The notes beneath the pieces were generated by a model, which was not told where the DNA came from, ran no database searches, and saw only the letters and a list, made by a program, of their open reading frames with translations. Below are positions 42,290 through 52,651 of a stretch of 64,000 nt of DNA, in pieces (position 1 is the stretch's first letter; each line of letters starts with the position of its first letter). Source of the DNA: Chryseobacterium shigense. Its GTDB lineage: Bacteria; Bacteroidota; Bacteroidia; Flavobacteriales; Weeksellaceae. The position numbers and the translations under genes were made by a program. The stretch covers positions 13,642-77,641 of the forward strand of contig NZ_JACHLC010000008.1 in the NCBI RefSeq assembly GCF_014207845.1, given 5' to 3'.

Positions 42290-45133
42290 TTATTCTCTGC
42301 TTTTAACAAGAATCCACCCGGTGTATTTTACAGCAGTCTGTTTACCAGTAGGTTCGTTCCAGTGAATGTCAAACCAGTAGTTTCCGGTAGGAACTCTTTT
42401 GCTTCCGCCTAATGTTCCGTTCCATTTATATCCGTTTGATTGATCTCCCTGGAATATTTTGCTGCCGTATCTGTCAAAAATAGTGAACTCCAGATTCTTC
42501 TTACCTGATAATAATGAATAATCAAGAACATCATTTACCCCGTCATCGTTAGGGGTAATTGCATTGATCAGGTTAGGAATGGTGATTTCCACTTTAATCG
42601 GGTCGCAGTTATAACTATCTTTTACGTACACAGCCGATATTCCTCTCGCCACATCTGTGAAGATATTGGAATCCTGCCACAGGATATTATCAAGTGAATA
42701 TTGGTATGGAGGATTTCCGCCTGTTGCATATACCGTAACCGTAGTATTTGAAATGTCAATATTGGTGACAACCGGCTGTTCGGAGGCGTATACTTTTACT
42801 GTCTGCAAAGTGATACAGTCTCCGGTTTTCAGTTTTACCCAATAGGTTCCTACTCCTACATTCTGGATTGCCTGTGTGGTTGCACCCGTACTCCATTCAT
42901 ATCCATTAAAGCCGGGGCCTGCGTCAAGTGTTGTTTTATCTTCTACACAAATAATTTTATCAACAAGAACAGTAGATTTTACAGGTGGAAGAACGGTAAG
43001 TGAAACTTCTGCAATTCTGTAGCAGCCGTTGGCATTGATTACCTTTACATAAGCCACTCCGGTAGGGGCAATATAATTAGCCGGATTCAGGATTTCATTC
43101 GTGCTGTTATCGGCATCTGTAGGGGAAGGATAATATTTTTTGGTAACTCCAACCTGTGTGGTTACCGATGCATTAGTAAGATTAAATAACCCTGTAGCCG
43201 GATTGGCCTCTAAATAACACGTTCTTAGAGATGCATTGTTAACGATAGGACTTTCAGAAACTGTTAAATTGAGTGTTACTTCCTCACAGTCTGTAAAGTC
43301 TGGGTTATTGCCGCAAAATTTATAAACAAAAGAATCAGGTCCCACATAATTATAAGCAGGAGCATAACTGATAACCCCTGTAGCCGGATCAATTACCGCA
43401 TTACCGTTAACAGGTGGTGTTACGATAATTACACTGCCAGGGACTACCGATTGGGTAGAATTTGTAAATGTCGGGACAATAAGTTTAACGCCATCACATA
43501 CAGTTTGGTTTGATGTGGTTTCTGTAAGACAAGTAAATACTTTGTATACAGGAGTAGTTACAGGAGGGCAGGAGCCTACCGTTATTTTTACGGTATAGTT
43601 TCCTGACTGTGTCGGAATATAGGAATTGGTTGTGGCTCCGGCAATGGGTGTATTATCCCTGAACCATTGATAAGAATCAAAGCTGTCATCCAGTTCCAGT
43701 ACAATTCCGGGAATACAGTCGCCAGTCTGTTTGGCAATCACCGGAATAGAAGAGAAGCCGGCGAAATATCCGCCATAACCCACTACACCACTTCCCCCGG
43801 AGATCCCTGCGGTTACTGCTTTCGAAGAAGTGATCGTTACATTTCCGGTAACGTTCGGTACAGAGTAGGATACCCATGATGAGGTTCCGGATACAGGATA
43901 TGGGCCCTGGGCGGCAGGAGGAGTAGCTCCGTTTACTGTAACGGCAGCTCCTGTTTCTGTCAGGATATTAAGCTTAACACTGTTGGTAGTAGGAGGCAGG
44001 ATATTAATGTTGCCTATTTCATCAATTTTTCTCGGAAGGTAACAGTTCAAAGGAGGAATGTAATTGAACCCCACTGTGGCATTACTGTTGGAAACACCTG
44101 CCAGCAATTGGTATACATACACATTTTTAGTTGTTTTAATGTACATATTGTAGTGGTTATTCCCCTGACTGATGTAATTGGTATTGTTCAGTTTGTTTAC
44201 CCTGTAGCTTTCGCCTTCGCTTAAAGTGACTACCGGTGTTGCTCCGTTATTAATGAATACCTGCGTACCACCTTCGGTTGCAACGATCAGGGCATCTTCC
44301 ATTCTTTCGCTGATGTCTCCGTTTCCTTTTACAAGAACGAATTCATTACCTAGTCTGTCGGTCGGAACAGATTGATCCATTACAATGTCAGCCCCGTCGT
44401 AAAATGAACCGGGCGGGATGATGGCAAACTGACCGTTGAAATTCCCATTCGTTACGGAAATAGGTTTGTCGGCCTCTATTTTAGCACCGATAAAGCCTTC
44501 TTTGTTTCCCGCTTTATCGCCAACTCCTTCAATAATATAGGACTGACCTTTATTCAGGGTGAATGTCAGGGAAGGATTGGTTACCCCTGTCCATCCGTTG
44601 GTAAACTCTACATCGGGAGAATAGTCTGAGACAGTAACCGTAGTATTGTCCTCTGTGGCCATTACACCGGTGGTGAAATTCAGGGCGACAACAGGATTTT
44701 CTATGGGCGAAACTACTGCATAAAACTTTTTACCGATTCCAGCTTTTCCTTTGGAAGTCAGGATTTCACCGTGGCTGCTTACAGAAAACCTGAAGGTTGC
44801 AAAATAAGGTTTTGTTCCTTTGGTGTACAGTCCTTTGCTTACCGGGGTGAACAGTTCAGAAGTATTGCTTGTAATGATACTTCCTAAAGGAATGTTGAAT
44901 GTTTGTGGAGCGCCTTTGGATACTGTTACAGTTCCCAGCAGGATATTGTTACTGTAAATTTCCACCGGAAACGGAGTAGTGGAGTCTGTTGAAAAATACA
45001 GTGCCTGTTGCGGGCTTATAACATTGGTACTTCGCGCTGCCATTGGAGCAAACCAATGCTCCGTATCTCTTTGCGCAAAAAGAGAATTAGCTGTTGAGAA
45101 CAGCAAAAAAAGAGTTAGTAAAAAAGATTTCAT
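42290..45133 (-). CDS. Giant IgGFc-binding-like T9SS type B protein, copy B
   Basis: 947 residues. Same plan as copy A: signal peptide ending LFAQ, RDTEHWFAPMAA, the IgGFc-binding-like region (MDQSVPTDRLGNEFVLVKGNG), an Ig-like module (YQWFRDNTPIAGA), a cadherin-like repeat (GNAVIDPATGVISYAP), TTLDAGPGFNGYEWSTGA, and a type B tail (INAITPNDDGVNDVLDY, FTIFDRYGSKIF, YTGWILVKS). It lacks the FCDD and MCDD repeats found in A and D, so it is about 180 residues shorter. It is closest to copy C, and the two share an 11-base leader word GGAATTAGGAT upstream. Confidence 0.9.
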   Translation of the reverse strand: MKSFLLTLFLLFSTANSLFAQRDTEHWFAPMAARSTNVISPQQALYFSTDSTTPFPVEIYSNNILLGTVTVSKGAPQTFNIPLGSIITSNTSELFTPVSKGLYTKGTKPYFATFRFSVSSHGEILTSKGKAGIGKKFYAVVSPIENPVVALNFTTGVMATEDNTTVTVSDYSPDVEFTNGWTGVTNPSLTFTLNKGQSYIIEGVGDKAGNKEGFIGAKIEADKPISVTNGNFNGQFAIIPPGSFYDGADIVMDQSVPTDRLGNEFVLVKGNGDISERMEDALIVATEGGTQVFINNGATPVVTLSEGESYRVNKLNNTNYISQGNNHYNMYIKTTKNVYVYQLLAGVSNSNATVGFNYIPPLNCYLPRKIDEIGNINILPPTTNSVKLNILTETGAAVTVNGATPPAAQGPYPVSGTSSWVSYSVPNVTGNVTITSSKAVTAGISGGSGVVGYGGYFAGFSSIPVIAKQTGDCIPGIVLELDDSFDSYQWFRDNTPIAGATTNSYIPTQSGNYTVKITVGSCPPVTTPVYKVFTCLTETTSNQTVCDGVKLIVPTFTNSTQSVVPGSVIIVTPPVNGNAVIDPATGVISYAPAYNYVGPDSFVYKFCGNNPDFTDCEEVTLNLTVSESPIVNNASLRTCYLEANPATGLFNLTNASVTTQVGVTKKYYPSPTDADNSTNEILNPANYIAPTGVAYVKVINANGCYRIAEVSLTVLPPVKSTVLVDKIICVEDKTTLDAGPGFNGYEWSTGATTQAIQNVGVGTYWVKLKTGDCITLQTVKVYASEQPVVTNIDISNTTVTVYATGGNPPYQYSLDNILWQDSNIFTDVARGISAVYVKDSYNCDPIKVEITIPNLINAITPNDDGVNDVLDYSLLSGKKNLEFTIFDRYGSKIFQGDQSNGYKWNGTLGGSKRVPTGNYWFDIHWNEPTGKQTAVKYTGWILVKSRE

Positions 45134-45156
45134 TTATATGGGAATTAGGATTGTGG

Positions 45157-45164
45157 CAAAAATA
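45157..45164 (-). promoter_or_regulatory. -7 promoter box of copy B
   Basis: Minus strand TATTTTTG, 23 bases before the ATG at 45133. Confidence 0.5.
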
Positions 45165-45220
45165 GCAGAATATTTTATGTTGAATTGTAAAATATTCAAA
45201 AAATATCGATTTTATGTCAA

Positions 45221-45249
45221 AAAAAAACCGCGATTTCAAATCGCGGTTA
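45221..45249 (-). terminator. Terminator after copy C
   Basis: AACCGCGATTT and AATCGCGGTT pair closely around a 2-4 base loop; followed by T8 on the minus strand. Confidence 0.85.
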
Positions 45250-45270
45250 ATCATTTATTGTCAAGAATGG

Positions 45271-48141
45271 TTATTCAATATTTTTAACTAAAATCCATCC
45301 GGTGTAATTAATAGGGGTTTTCTCTTTATTGGATTCATTCCAGTTGATATGATACCAATATGTTCCGGTTACAAGTTTCTTGTCATAATGTTTTCCGTCC
45401 CACTTGTAGTTGTTGAATTTATTTCCGGTGAATATCATGTTGCCGTATCTGTCATAAATTACAAAAGAAAGGTTTTCTTTATAAGCCAACTCGCTGTAAT
45501 CTATAAAGTCATTTTTATTATCTCCGTTAGGAGTAATGGCGTTTACTAAATTCGGGATTGTTACTTCCACAGTAGTAGGATCACAATTATAAGCATCTTT
45601 TACATAGAAAGTGTGCTGTCCTCTTGTTAATCCTATAAATACGTTAGAGTCCTGCCAAGTGGTTGGTGAGTCTATCGCATATTTGTATGGAGGTTTTCCA
45701 CCGTTTACAATAACTGTTGCCGTTGTGTTGGAAATTTCAATTTTGGTAATTACCGGATCTTCCGCTTTTCTTACTCTTACGATCTGTGGAAGCAGACATC
45801 CGTTTTTACCTAAGATTACAGTATATTCTCCAATTCCTACATTTTGAATAGAAGATGTTGTAGCTCCTGTACTCCATAAGTAAGAATCATATCCCGGACC
45901 TGCATCCAGGTTGGTTGTACTGTCTGCACAAATATACTGGTCAACAAGGAGTGGTGATTTTTTGATTGGAAGGGCAATTAACTGAATTTTTGCATTGGCC
46001 GTACATCCTTCGTTGGTGGTAATTTTTACATAAACGTATCCTCCTGCAGATGGGTAATTTTGAGGAGTAGTAATCTCATTGGTTCCTGCAGTAAGATCAG
46101 CCATTGTAGGATAATATTTTTTAGTTACTGCACCATAATCAGTAACACTGGCTTTGGTAAGATCAAAATAAGCATATGGATCCACGTCATATTGGCACGC
46201 ACTTATTACTGCGTCTCTCACTACAAATGGTACTACAGTAAGGTTTAAAGTCACCTGCTCACAATCGATAAATTCAGTAGCATTACCACAGAATTTATAT
46301 ACAATCTGATCCGGGCCGTAATAGTTGGCAGTAGGAGTGTAAGTGATTGTTCCGTTCGAATTTACTACAGCTGTACCATGTGTTGGTGCTGTAATAATTA
46401 CCAATGTGCCTGGTACCGGAGTTTGTGTTGAAGATGTAAATGCAGGTGTAATTACTTTTGTAGAACATGCACTCAGTGTTTGTGTTGTCAGTTTTAAACA
46501 GGTAAATACCTTATAGATTGGTGTTGTAACTGGCGGACATGAGCCCATTGATACTTTTACCGTATAGTTCCCGGAAGTTGCCGGTGAAAATGTATTGGCT
46601 GTTGCCCCAGGGATAGCTGTTCCGTTTAGGAACCACTGGTAACCTTCATAGCTGTCATCCACTTCAAGAACGATGCCTGGAGCACATTCTCCTGATTTTT
46701 TTGCAATTACAGGGATGGATGAGAATCCCGCAAAGTATCCACCGTATCCTACAGCACCACTACCTGCAGAAATCCCTGCAGTAACTGCTTTTGAAGAAGT
46801 AACGGTAACATTTCCTATTGCATTGGGAACAGAATAAGATACCCATGCTGTAGTTCCTGTTACAGGAAAAGGCCCCTGTATTGTTGGAGGAGGAGCTCCG
46901 TTCATGGTAACATTAACAATTGCCCCTGTTTCAGTAAGGATATTTAATTTAACATTTTTTGTACCACTTGAACTGGTTTCAGGAAGCTCATTGATTAATC
47001 CTATTTCATCAATTTTTCTAGGTAAGAAACAGTTCAAAGGCGGGATATAATTGAATCCTTCTGTTGCCGTACTGTTGGGAAGACCAGCCAGAAGCTGATA
47101 TACATAGGCATTCTTTGAAGTTTTAATGTGCATATTGAAGTGAGAACTCCCCTGGTCGATATATGGGAATACATAAGTTCCTCCAGGCCCTTCACCTACT
47201 CTTGCCCACTGTCCTGCATTCAATGTTTGGATAGGGGTAGTAGATCCGTTAAGGTAAACCTCTGTATTATCCTCAGTGGCAATAATCAATGCGTCTTCAT
47301 CTCCGTCATTGTTGTCTCCGTTTCCTTTTACAAGAACGAATTCATTTCCTAATCGATCAGTAGGAACGGACTGGTCCATAATAATATCGGAACCTCCTGA
47401 TCCTGCACTTGAAGGTAAGGCAAACTGGCCGTTGAAGTTACCATTTGTAACAGATACCGGCTTATTGGATTCAATTTTGGCACCGATAAAACCTGTGGCA
47501 TTAGTTCCTGTATTGTCCCTGCCTTCAATAATATATGCTTGTCCTTTATTAAGGGTGAATGTCATTGTTGGATTCGTGGTTCCCGTAGTACCATTGGTAA
47601 ACTGCAGTCCCGGGCTGTATCCGGAAACGGTAACTGTAGTATTATCTTCAGTAGCCAAAACGCCGGCAGTGAAATTTAAAAAAGTAATGGACTGGCCGGT
47701 CATTGGGGTAGAAGCAACATAGAATTTTTTTCCGATTCCGGCTTTTCCTTTAGAAGTTAATATTTCTCCGTGGCTGGTAACACTAAACCTGAAATTGGCA
47801 TAATATGGTTTCGCTCCTTTTGTATAGATTCCTTTACCAATGGGTATAAACATATCAGCCGGAAGATTGGTAACCATCTTATCCATATTAGTTGTGGTAA
47901 GCTCATACGTTTTAGGGTCCCCTTTAGATATGGTGACTGTTCCAAGCAGTATGTTATTGCTGTATATTTCTACAGGAAACGGTGTAGTGGAATCCGTAGA
48001 AAAATACAAGGCCTGCTTAAGATTTAGCATAGCAGTGGGCTTTGCTGCCATAGGCGCAAACCAGTGTTCCGTATCTCTTTGTGCAAAGAGTGTGTTTACT
48101 GATAAAAGAAGTAATACTAAGCTGAGTAGAAATCTTTTCAT
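45271..48141 (-). CDS. Giant IgGFc-binding-like T9SS type B protein, copy C
   Basis: 956 residues. Signal peptide MKRFLLSLVLLLLSVNTLFAQ, RDTEHWFAPMAAK, IgGFc-binding-like region with MDQSVPTDRLGNEFVLVKGNG and ATEDNTEVYLNG, Ig-like module (YQWFLNGTAIPGA), cadherin-like repeat (GTITYTPTANYYGPDQIV), TNLDAGPGYDSYLWSTGA, and a type B sorting tail (VNAITPNGDNKNDFIDY, FVIYDRYGNMIF, YTGWILVKN). Own promoter and terminator, so the tandem array is not one operon. Probably a surface adhesin exported by T9SS. Confidence 0.9.
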   Translation of the reverse strand: MKRFLLSLVLLLLSVNTLFAQRDTEHWFAPMAAKPTAMLNLKQALYFSTDSTTPFPVEIYSNNILLGTVTISKGDPKTYELTTTNMDKMVTNLPADMFIPIGKGIYTKGAKPYYANFRFSVTSHGEILTSKGKAGIGKKFYVASTPMTGQSITFLNFTAGVLATEDNTTVTVSGYSPGLQFTNGTTGTTNPTMTFTLNKGQAYIIEGRDNTGTNATGFIGAKIESNKPVSVTNGNFNGQFALPSSAGSGGSDIIMDQSVPTDRLGNEFVLVKGNGDNNDGDEDALIIATEDNTEVYLNGSTTPIQTLNAGQWARVGEGPGGTYVFPYIDQGSSHFNMHIKTSKNAYVYQLLAGLPNSTATEGFNYIPPLNCFLPRKIDEIGLINELPETSSSGTKNVKLNILTETGAIVNVTMNGAPPPTIQGPFPVTGTTAWVSYSVPNAIGNVTVTSSKAVTAGISAGSGAVGYGGYFAGFSSIPVIAKKSGECAPGIVLEVDDSYEGYQWFLNGTAIPGATANTFSPATSGNYTVKVSMGSCPPVTTPIYKVFTCLKLTTQTLSACSTKVITPAFTSSTQTPVPGTLVIITAPTHGTAVVNSNGTITYTPTANYYGPDQIVYKFCGNATEFIDCEQVTLNLTVVPFVVRDAVISACQYDVDPYAYFDLTKASVTDYGAVTKKYYPTMADLTAGTNEITTPQNYPSAGGYVYVKITTNEGCTANAKIQLIALPIKKSPLLVDQYICADSTTNLDAGPGYDSYLWSTGATTSSIQNVGIGEYTVILGKNGCLLPQIVRVRKAEDPVITKIEISNTTATVIVNGGKPPYKYAIDSPTTWQDSNVFIGLTRGQHTFYVKDAYNCDPTTVEVTIPNLVNAITPNGDNKNDFIDYSELAYKENLSFVIYDRYGNMIFTGNKFNNYKWDGKHYDKKLVTGTYWYHINWNESNKEKTPINYTGWILVKNIE

Positions 48142-48163
48142 GTGTGTGGAATTAGGATTTCTA

Positions 48164-48171
48164 CAAATTTA
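48164..48171 (-). promoter_or_regulatory. -7 promoter box of copy C
   Basis: Minus strand TAAATTTG, 22 bases before the ATG at 48141. Confidence 0.5.
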
Positions 48172-48218
48172 AAATAATATTTGAAATAGTATTAAATAAA
48201 TATAACAAAAGTTAAAAA

Positions 48219-51200
48219 TTAATCACGATTTTTAATTAAAAGCCATCCGGAATATGAAACTGGCAATTTTGTATCAGGCTCTGTCCAGGTAATTACATAC
48301 CAGTAGGTTCCCGTAGGAAGGTTCCTTCCGTTTACCTTTCCGTCCCATATATAGTTTTTATCAGACGATTTATAAACAGGAGCACCATAGCGGTCAGCAA
48401 CCTCTATTTTTACATTCTGTTTGATCTTCAGATCAGAATAATTCAGAACATCATTAAGCCCGTCGCCGTTTGGCGTGATAGCATTAACCAGATTCAATAT
48501 CAGGAATTCTTTGGTTACAGGCATACATCCGTCAGAGCCCAGCACATAAACCTTATGTATTCCTCTTGAAAGCCCGATAAATACATTGGAGGTCTGATAA
48601 TTAATTCCATCAATGGAATACTGATAAGGAGGCGTTCCTCCGGTTACATAAAGAGTTGCTGTAGGACCGGATGTTTCAATTTTGGTAATTGTGGGTGCTT
48701 CAGCGGTTGTTACATTTACATTCTGGCGGTATACACAGCCGTTAAATCCAAGATCTACGTAATAATTTCCGGCACCTGCTGTAATGCTTGGCGTTGTAGC
48801 ACCTGTATTCCACAGATAAGATGTGAATCCGGGACCGGCATCCAGTATTGCTTTTCCATCTGAGCAGACTACCTGATCGTGAAGCCTGTCAGATTTTTTA
48901 GGAGTTTTCAAAGTAAGTTTAAGGATTCCGGTATTCGGACATCCTGTACTGCTTTGGAATCTGATATAATAGGTATGTACTGAAGTGATATTCTGTGTAG
49001 GTGAAATAGCATTTACTCCCGCCTGAGCATCAGCCAGTGAAGTGTAGAATGAAAGTACTACAGAAGGATCTGTTGTAAATAAATTTTTATAATCATTAAG
49101 ATTGGCAGATTCAGACCCGCTGAGATCATTATCGCAGACATCAGCTGCAATGGAGCCCGTAATTAAGGTAATTCTGGTTCCAATTGTAAAATTGATCTGC
49201 CCGAACGCAGGAGGACAATCGCCAACGTTGGATGAAACTCTTACGTAAACAGTTGTATTGGTACTGTAATTCCAGTTAGCCGGCAGCGTATTATTGTTCC
49301 CAGCAGTGGCATCTGCCTGAACCAGATAATATTTTACAGTGAAATTGGCAGGATTGGTTACGATCTGTGGTGTTACAGTCGCGAAATTCACATTTATAAT
49401 TCCGTCAAAGTTATCATCACAAAGATTTGCATTGAAGTTGCCTGTATTCACATTAGGCGAAGGATTCAGTGTCAATGTGATCTGTGCAGGTTTGGAGCAC
49501 CCGAATGCTGAAGTCACATTAGCATAAACTGTTCCTGCAGGACCTGAATAATTGGCAGGATTTGCAATCTGTCCGGTTAAATTAGCATTGGTATAGTACA
49601 TTACTGTAGTTCCCGGATCAGGGCTTACAACAGCTGAAGTAAGGTTAAATGTTCCGTTTCCGCTGGCATCAGCACACGAAGACATAGTTGCATTTTGAGT
49701 CTGAAGAACATCAATGTTTATGACTATTTTGAAATATTCAAAATCTGCAGGATTTCCGTTTCCGTCAACATAATAAATGAAAGAATCTGTAGTATCTGCT
49801 GTAAGTCCTGCATTGGGAGTATAAGTTATCTGCCCTGTTGCGGGATTTACTGTTGCCGTACCATTGGCAGGCTGTGAAATAATATTGGTATGTGAAGGAA
49901 CAATTACCTGTGCAGAACTGGTAAAAGCGGGAGTAATTACTTTTGTATTACATGATCCGATATTATAGGTAGTTGTTGTAATTGGTGGACATAAGGTGTA
50001 ATTGTAACCGGCTGTCAATCTTGTGTCGCAATTGTTTTTTGTAACCAAACAGGTATAGGTTCCTGCTCCGTATAATTCAGGATTGATGGAGAAGGAAGTT
50101 GCTCCCGGAATAATATTTCCATCTAAATACCACTGATATCCATCATAGGTATTATCAACCTGTAATAAAATTCCTGAATAACAATCTCCTGTTTTTGAAA
50201 TCACCGGAACAGAGGAGAATCCTGCAAAATATCCGCCATAACCAACAGCACCGCTTCCTGCCGCAATTCCTGCCGTAACAGATTTTGTTGAATTTACAGT
50301 GATATTCCCGGAAACATTCGGAATAGAGTAGGTGACCCAATTGGGGTTTCCGGTCACAGGGTAAGGTCCGTTTACTGCCGCAATAGCCCCTCCGTTGTAA
50401 GTAACTGTTGCCCCGGTCTGGGTAATGATATTTAATTTTGTACTATAAGTCAGGCCCCCGATTCTATTGATAAAACCAATCTCATCAACTTTATTGGGCA
50501 TGAAACAGCTTAAAGGCGGAATAAAATTCATTCCTCCTGTTGGATACTCATTTCCTCCCGAAACCCCGGCTAAAAACTGATAAACGTAAATGTTTTTGTT
50601 TGAGGAAATTCCCATGTTGTAATTTCCATTTCCCTGATTAATATAATTGCTGCTGGGAACCATATAGTATTGTCCGGTATTTAGGGTAATTCCTGAGGCA
50701 ACTCCGTTGATGGTAAGCTGTGTGTTATTTTCAGTTGCGATAACCAAAGCGGTTTCCATTTCTGAGGATACAGATCCATTGCCTTTTACCACAACAAAAT
50801 CTTTTCCCAATCTATCTACAGGCACAGCCTGATCCATTAAAACATCATTATTAGTGAAATTTAAATTAGTATAAATTCCATTAAAATTCCCATTGGTTAC
50901 AGAAATGGGTTTCGTTGCTTCTATTTTTGCACCGACAAGCCCGTCAAGATTATAGCTTGAATCTGCACTTACAGCATCCATTATATAGGATTCTCCCCGA
51001 TTTAATGTGAAAGTTTTAGTTGGAGTTGATGAACCATCAGAAAAAACAACATTCGGGTTATATCCTGAAACAACAACCAATGTATTGTCTTCTGTAGCGG
51101 TAATTCCTATTGTTGAGTTTACATAATAAGCCACTCCTGTCAGAGGGGCCATACCTGCATAAAATATTTTTCCAAGACCGGCTAAACCTTTAGAGGTGAT

Positions 51201-51563
51201 GATTTCTGCATGATTCTGAAGAGAAAATCTATAATTTGCGAAGAATTTTTTAGGCCCTTTCACATACACTCCCATGGCATTAGGTGTGAAGAGCTCTCCC
51301 TGCTGATCTGTAATGAGAAAATCATTGGGAATGGATACCTGTGCAGGATTTCCTTTACTAACAGAAACTGTTGTATACAACGTATTGCTGTTGTAGATCT
51401 GAACATCAAAAGGAGTCGTTTCATTCGTTGAAAGATACAGATATCCCTGAAGTCCTGTAGTTCCTGCTTTTGCAGCCATCGGTGCAAACCAATGGTCTGT
51501 ATCAAGCTGTGCATTGAATAATAAACAAAGAAATGTACAAATGGTTAGTAGAAGTTTTTTCAT
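48219..51563 (-). CDS. Giant IgGFc-binding-like T9SS type B protein, copy D
   Basis: 1114 residues from the ATG at 51563; the longer frame to 51584 overlaps the promoter box. Signal peptide MKKLLLTICTFLCLLFNAQ, DTDHWFAPMAAK, IgGFc-binding-like region (MDQAVPVDRLGKDFVVVKGNG), Ig-like module (YQWYLDGNIIPGA), cadherin-like repeat (GTATVNPATGQITYTPNAG), the NLCDDNFDG and DVCDNDLSG repeats shared with copy A, AILDAGPGFTSYLWNTGA, and a type B tail (VNAITPNGDGLNDVLNY, IEVADRYGAPVY, YSGWLLIKN). Copy A is its nearest relative in architecture. Confidence 0.9.
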   Translation of the reverse strand: MKKLLLTICTFLCLLFNAQLDTDHWFAPMAAKAGTTGLQGYLYLSTNETTPFDVQIYNSNTLYTTVSVSKGNPAQVSIPNDFLITDQQGELFTPNAMGVYVKGPKKFFANYRFSLQNHAEIITSKGLAGLGKIFYAGMAPLTGVAYYVNSTIGITATEDNTLVVVSGYNPNVVFSDGSSTPTKTFTLNRGESYIMDAVSADSSYNLDGLVGAKIEATKPISVTNGNFNGIYTNLNFTNNDVLMDQAVPVDRLGKDFVVVKGNGSVSSEMETALVIATENNTQLTINGVASGITLNTGQYYMVPSSNYINQGNGNYNMGISSNKNIYVYQFLAGVSGGNEYPTGGMNFIPPLSCFMPNKVDEIGFINRIGGLTYSTKLNIITQTGATVTYNGGAIAAVNGPYPVTGNPNWVTYSIPNVSGNITVNSTKSVTAGIAAGSGAVGYGGYFAGFSSVPVISKTGDCYSGILLQVDNTYDGYQWYLDGNIIPGATSFSINPELYGAGTYTCLVTKNNCDTRLTAGYNYTLCPPITTTTYNIGSCNTKVITPAFTSSAQVIVPSHTNIISQPANGTATVNPATGQITYTPNAGLTADTTDSFIYYVDGNGNPADFEYFKIVINIDVLQTQNATMSSCADASGNGTFNLTSAVVSPDPGTTVMYYTNANLTGQIANPANYSGPAGTVYANVTSAFGCSKPAQITLTLNPSPNVNTGNFNANLCDDNFDGIINVNFATVTPQIVTNPANFTVKYYLVQADATAGNNNTLPANWNYSTNTTVYVRVSSNVGDCPPAFGQINFTIGTRITLITGSIAADVCDNDLSGSESANLNDYKNLFTTDPSVVLSFYTSLADAQAGVNAISPTQNITSVHTYYIRFQSSTGCPNTGILKLTLKTPKKSDRLHDQVVCSDGKAILDAGPGFTSYLWNTGATTPSITAGAGNYYVDLGFNGCVYRQNVNVTTAEAPTITKIETSGPTATLYVTGGTPPYQYSIDGINYQTSNVFIGLSRGIHKVYVLGSDGCMPVTKEFLILNLVNAITPNGDGLNDVLNYSDLKIKQNVKIEVADRYGAPVYKSSDKNYIWDGKVNGRNLPTGTYWYVITWTEPDTKLPVSYSGWLLIKNRD

Positions 51564-51581
51564 TTTTCTCAATAAGGGATG

Positions 51582-51589
51582 CAAATGTA
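51582..51589 (-). promoter_or_regulatory. -7 promoter box of copy D
   Basis: Minus strand TACATTTG, 18 bases before the ATG at 51563, overlapping the rejected start at 51584. Confidence 0.5.
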
Positions 51590-51702
51590 AGTATTAAAAA
51601 TCAGATTTTTATATAAAGATTTAACTTGTATTCCTGTTGTTGTTTATTTTATTGAATATTTAATAAATTTTAATATTTAATAAAATCTCATCACTGCGAT
51701 AT

Positions 51703-51731
51703 AAAAAATCCCGGTGAAATTTCACCGGGAT
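51703..51731 (-). terminator. Terminator after tsf
   Basis: ATCCCGGTGAA and TTCACCGGGAT form an 11-bp stem with a tiny loop, followed on the minus strand by T6. Confidence 0.92.
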
Positions 51732-51754
51732 CAGTATTCTTATTTGAAAGATAA

Positions 51755-52582
51755 TTAAGCTAAAGCTACTCTTACAAATCCTGTTACTTTAAGGTCTCCG
51801 TTTACAGATTTCACATAGTCGGCAACAGAAATACCTGCATCTTTAATGAAAGACTGGTGTACCAGTGTGTTGTCTTTGTAGAATCTCTGCATTTTACCTT
51901 TAAGGATATTGTCGATAATATTCTCAGGCTTACCTTCTTTAGTAAGAAGTTCTCTTTCGATTTCTAATTCTTTATCAATAGTTGCCTGAGAAACCTGAGT
52001 TTCATCAAGAGCGATAGGGTTCATCGCAGCAACCTGCATAGAAACAGATTTAGCAGCTTCGTCAGCTCCGTCTACTTTAGCAGAAAGTGCAGTGATAGCA
52101 GCAATTTTGTTTCCAGCGTGGATATAAGCTCCCAGGAATGGTCCTTCAATTCTTTCGAAAGTACCGATCTCGATTTTTTCACCGATAACACCTGTCTGCT
52201 CGATTAATTTATCAGCAACTGTGATTCCGTGGAAATCTGTAGCTAAAAGCTCTTCTTTAGTAGCAGCGAAGATAGCCATTTCAGCTAATTCGTAAGCAAG
52301 TTCAATGAAAGCTTCATTTTTAGCAACGAAGTCAGTTTCGCAGTTTAGAGAGATGATAGCCCCTAAAGTGTTATCTTCGTTTACTCTGGCGATAACAGCA
52401 CCTTCAGCAGACTCTCTGTCAGCTCTGTTAGCAGCTACTTTCTGTCCTTTTTTTCTAAGGATATCTACTGCTTTTTCGAAGTCTCCTTCTGCTTCAACTA
52501 GAGCTTTCTTGCAGTCCATCATACCTGCACCTGTTTGGTTTCTTAATTTTGCTACATCTGCAGCAGCTGGTGTATAAGACAT
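51755..52582 (-). CDS. tsf: Translation elongation factor Ts
   Basis: 275 residues, usual length. The N-terminal UBA-like domain has VAKLRNQTGAGMMDCKKAL and the core has the EF-Tu contact TDFVAKN near residue 80. It recycles EF-Tu-GDP to EF-Tu-GTP. In most bacteria tsf is directly behind rpsB; here rpsB is 17 kb away and inverted. It has its own TATCTTTG box at 52644-52651 and its own terminator. Confidence 0.98.
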   Translation of the reverse strand: MSYTPAAADVAKLRNQTGAGMMDCKKALVEAEGDFEKAVDILRKKGQKVAANRADRESAEGAVIARVNEDNTLGAIISLNCETDFVAKNEAFIELAYELAEMAIFAATKEELLATDFHGITVADKLIEQTGVIGEKIEIGTFERIEGPFLGAYIHAGNKIAAITALSAKVDGADEAAKSVSMQVAAMNPIALDETQVSQATIDKELEIERELLTKEGKPENIIDNILKGKMQRFYKDNTLVHQSFIKDAGISVADYVKSVNGDLKVTGFVRVALA

Positions 52583-52643
52583 AATATGTATTATTTTTTT
52601 ATTTAAGATTAGTATTAATTTTTAGCTTAATTTTAAAGCAGTG

Positions 52644-52651
52644 CAAAGATA
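52644..52651 (-). promoter_or_regulatory. -7 promoter box of tsf
   Basis: Minus strand TATCTTTG, 61 bases before the ATG at 52582. No clear -33 element. Confidence 0.5.

Noticed and set aside
38782-51563. CRISPR array or tandem DNA repeat suspected from recurring motifs
   Set aside because: The repeats are diverged protein domains over kilobases, not short identical spaced units.
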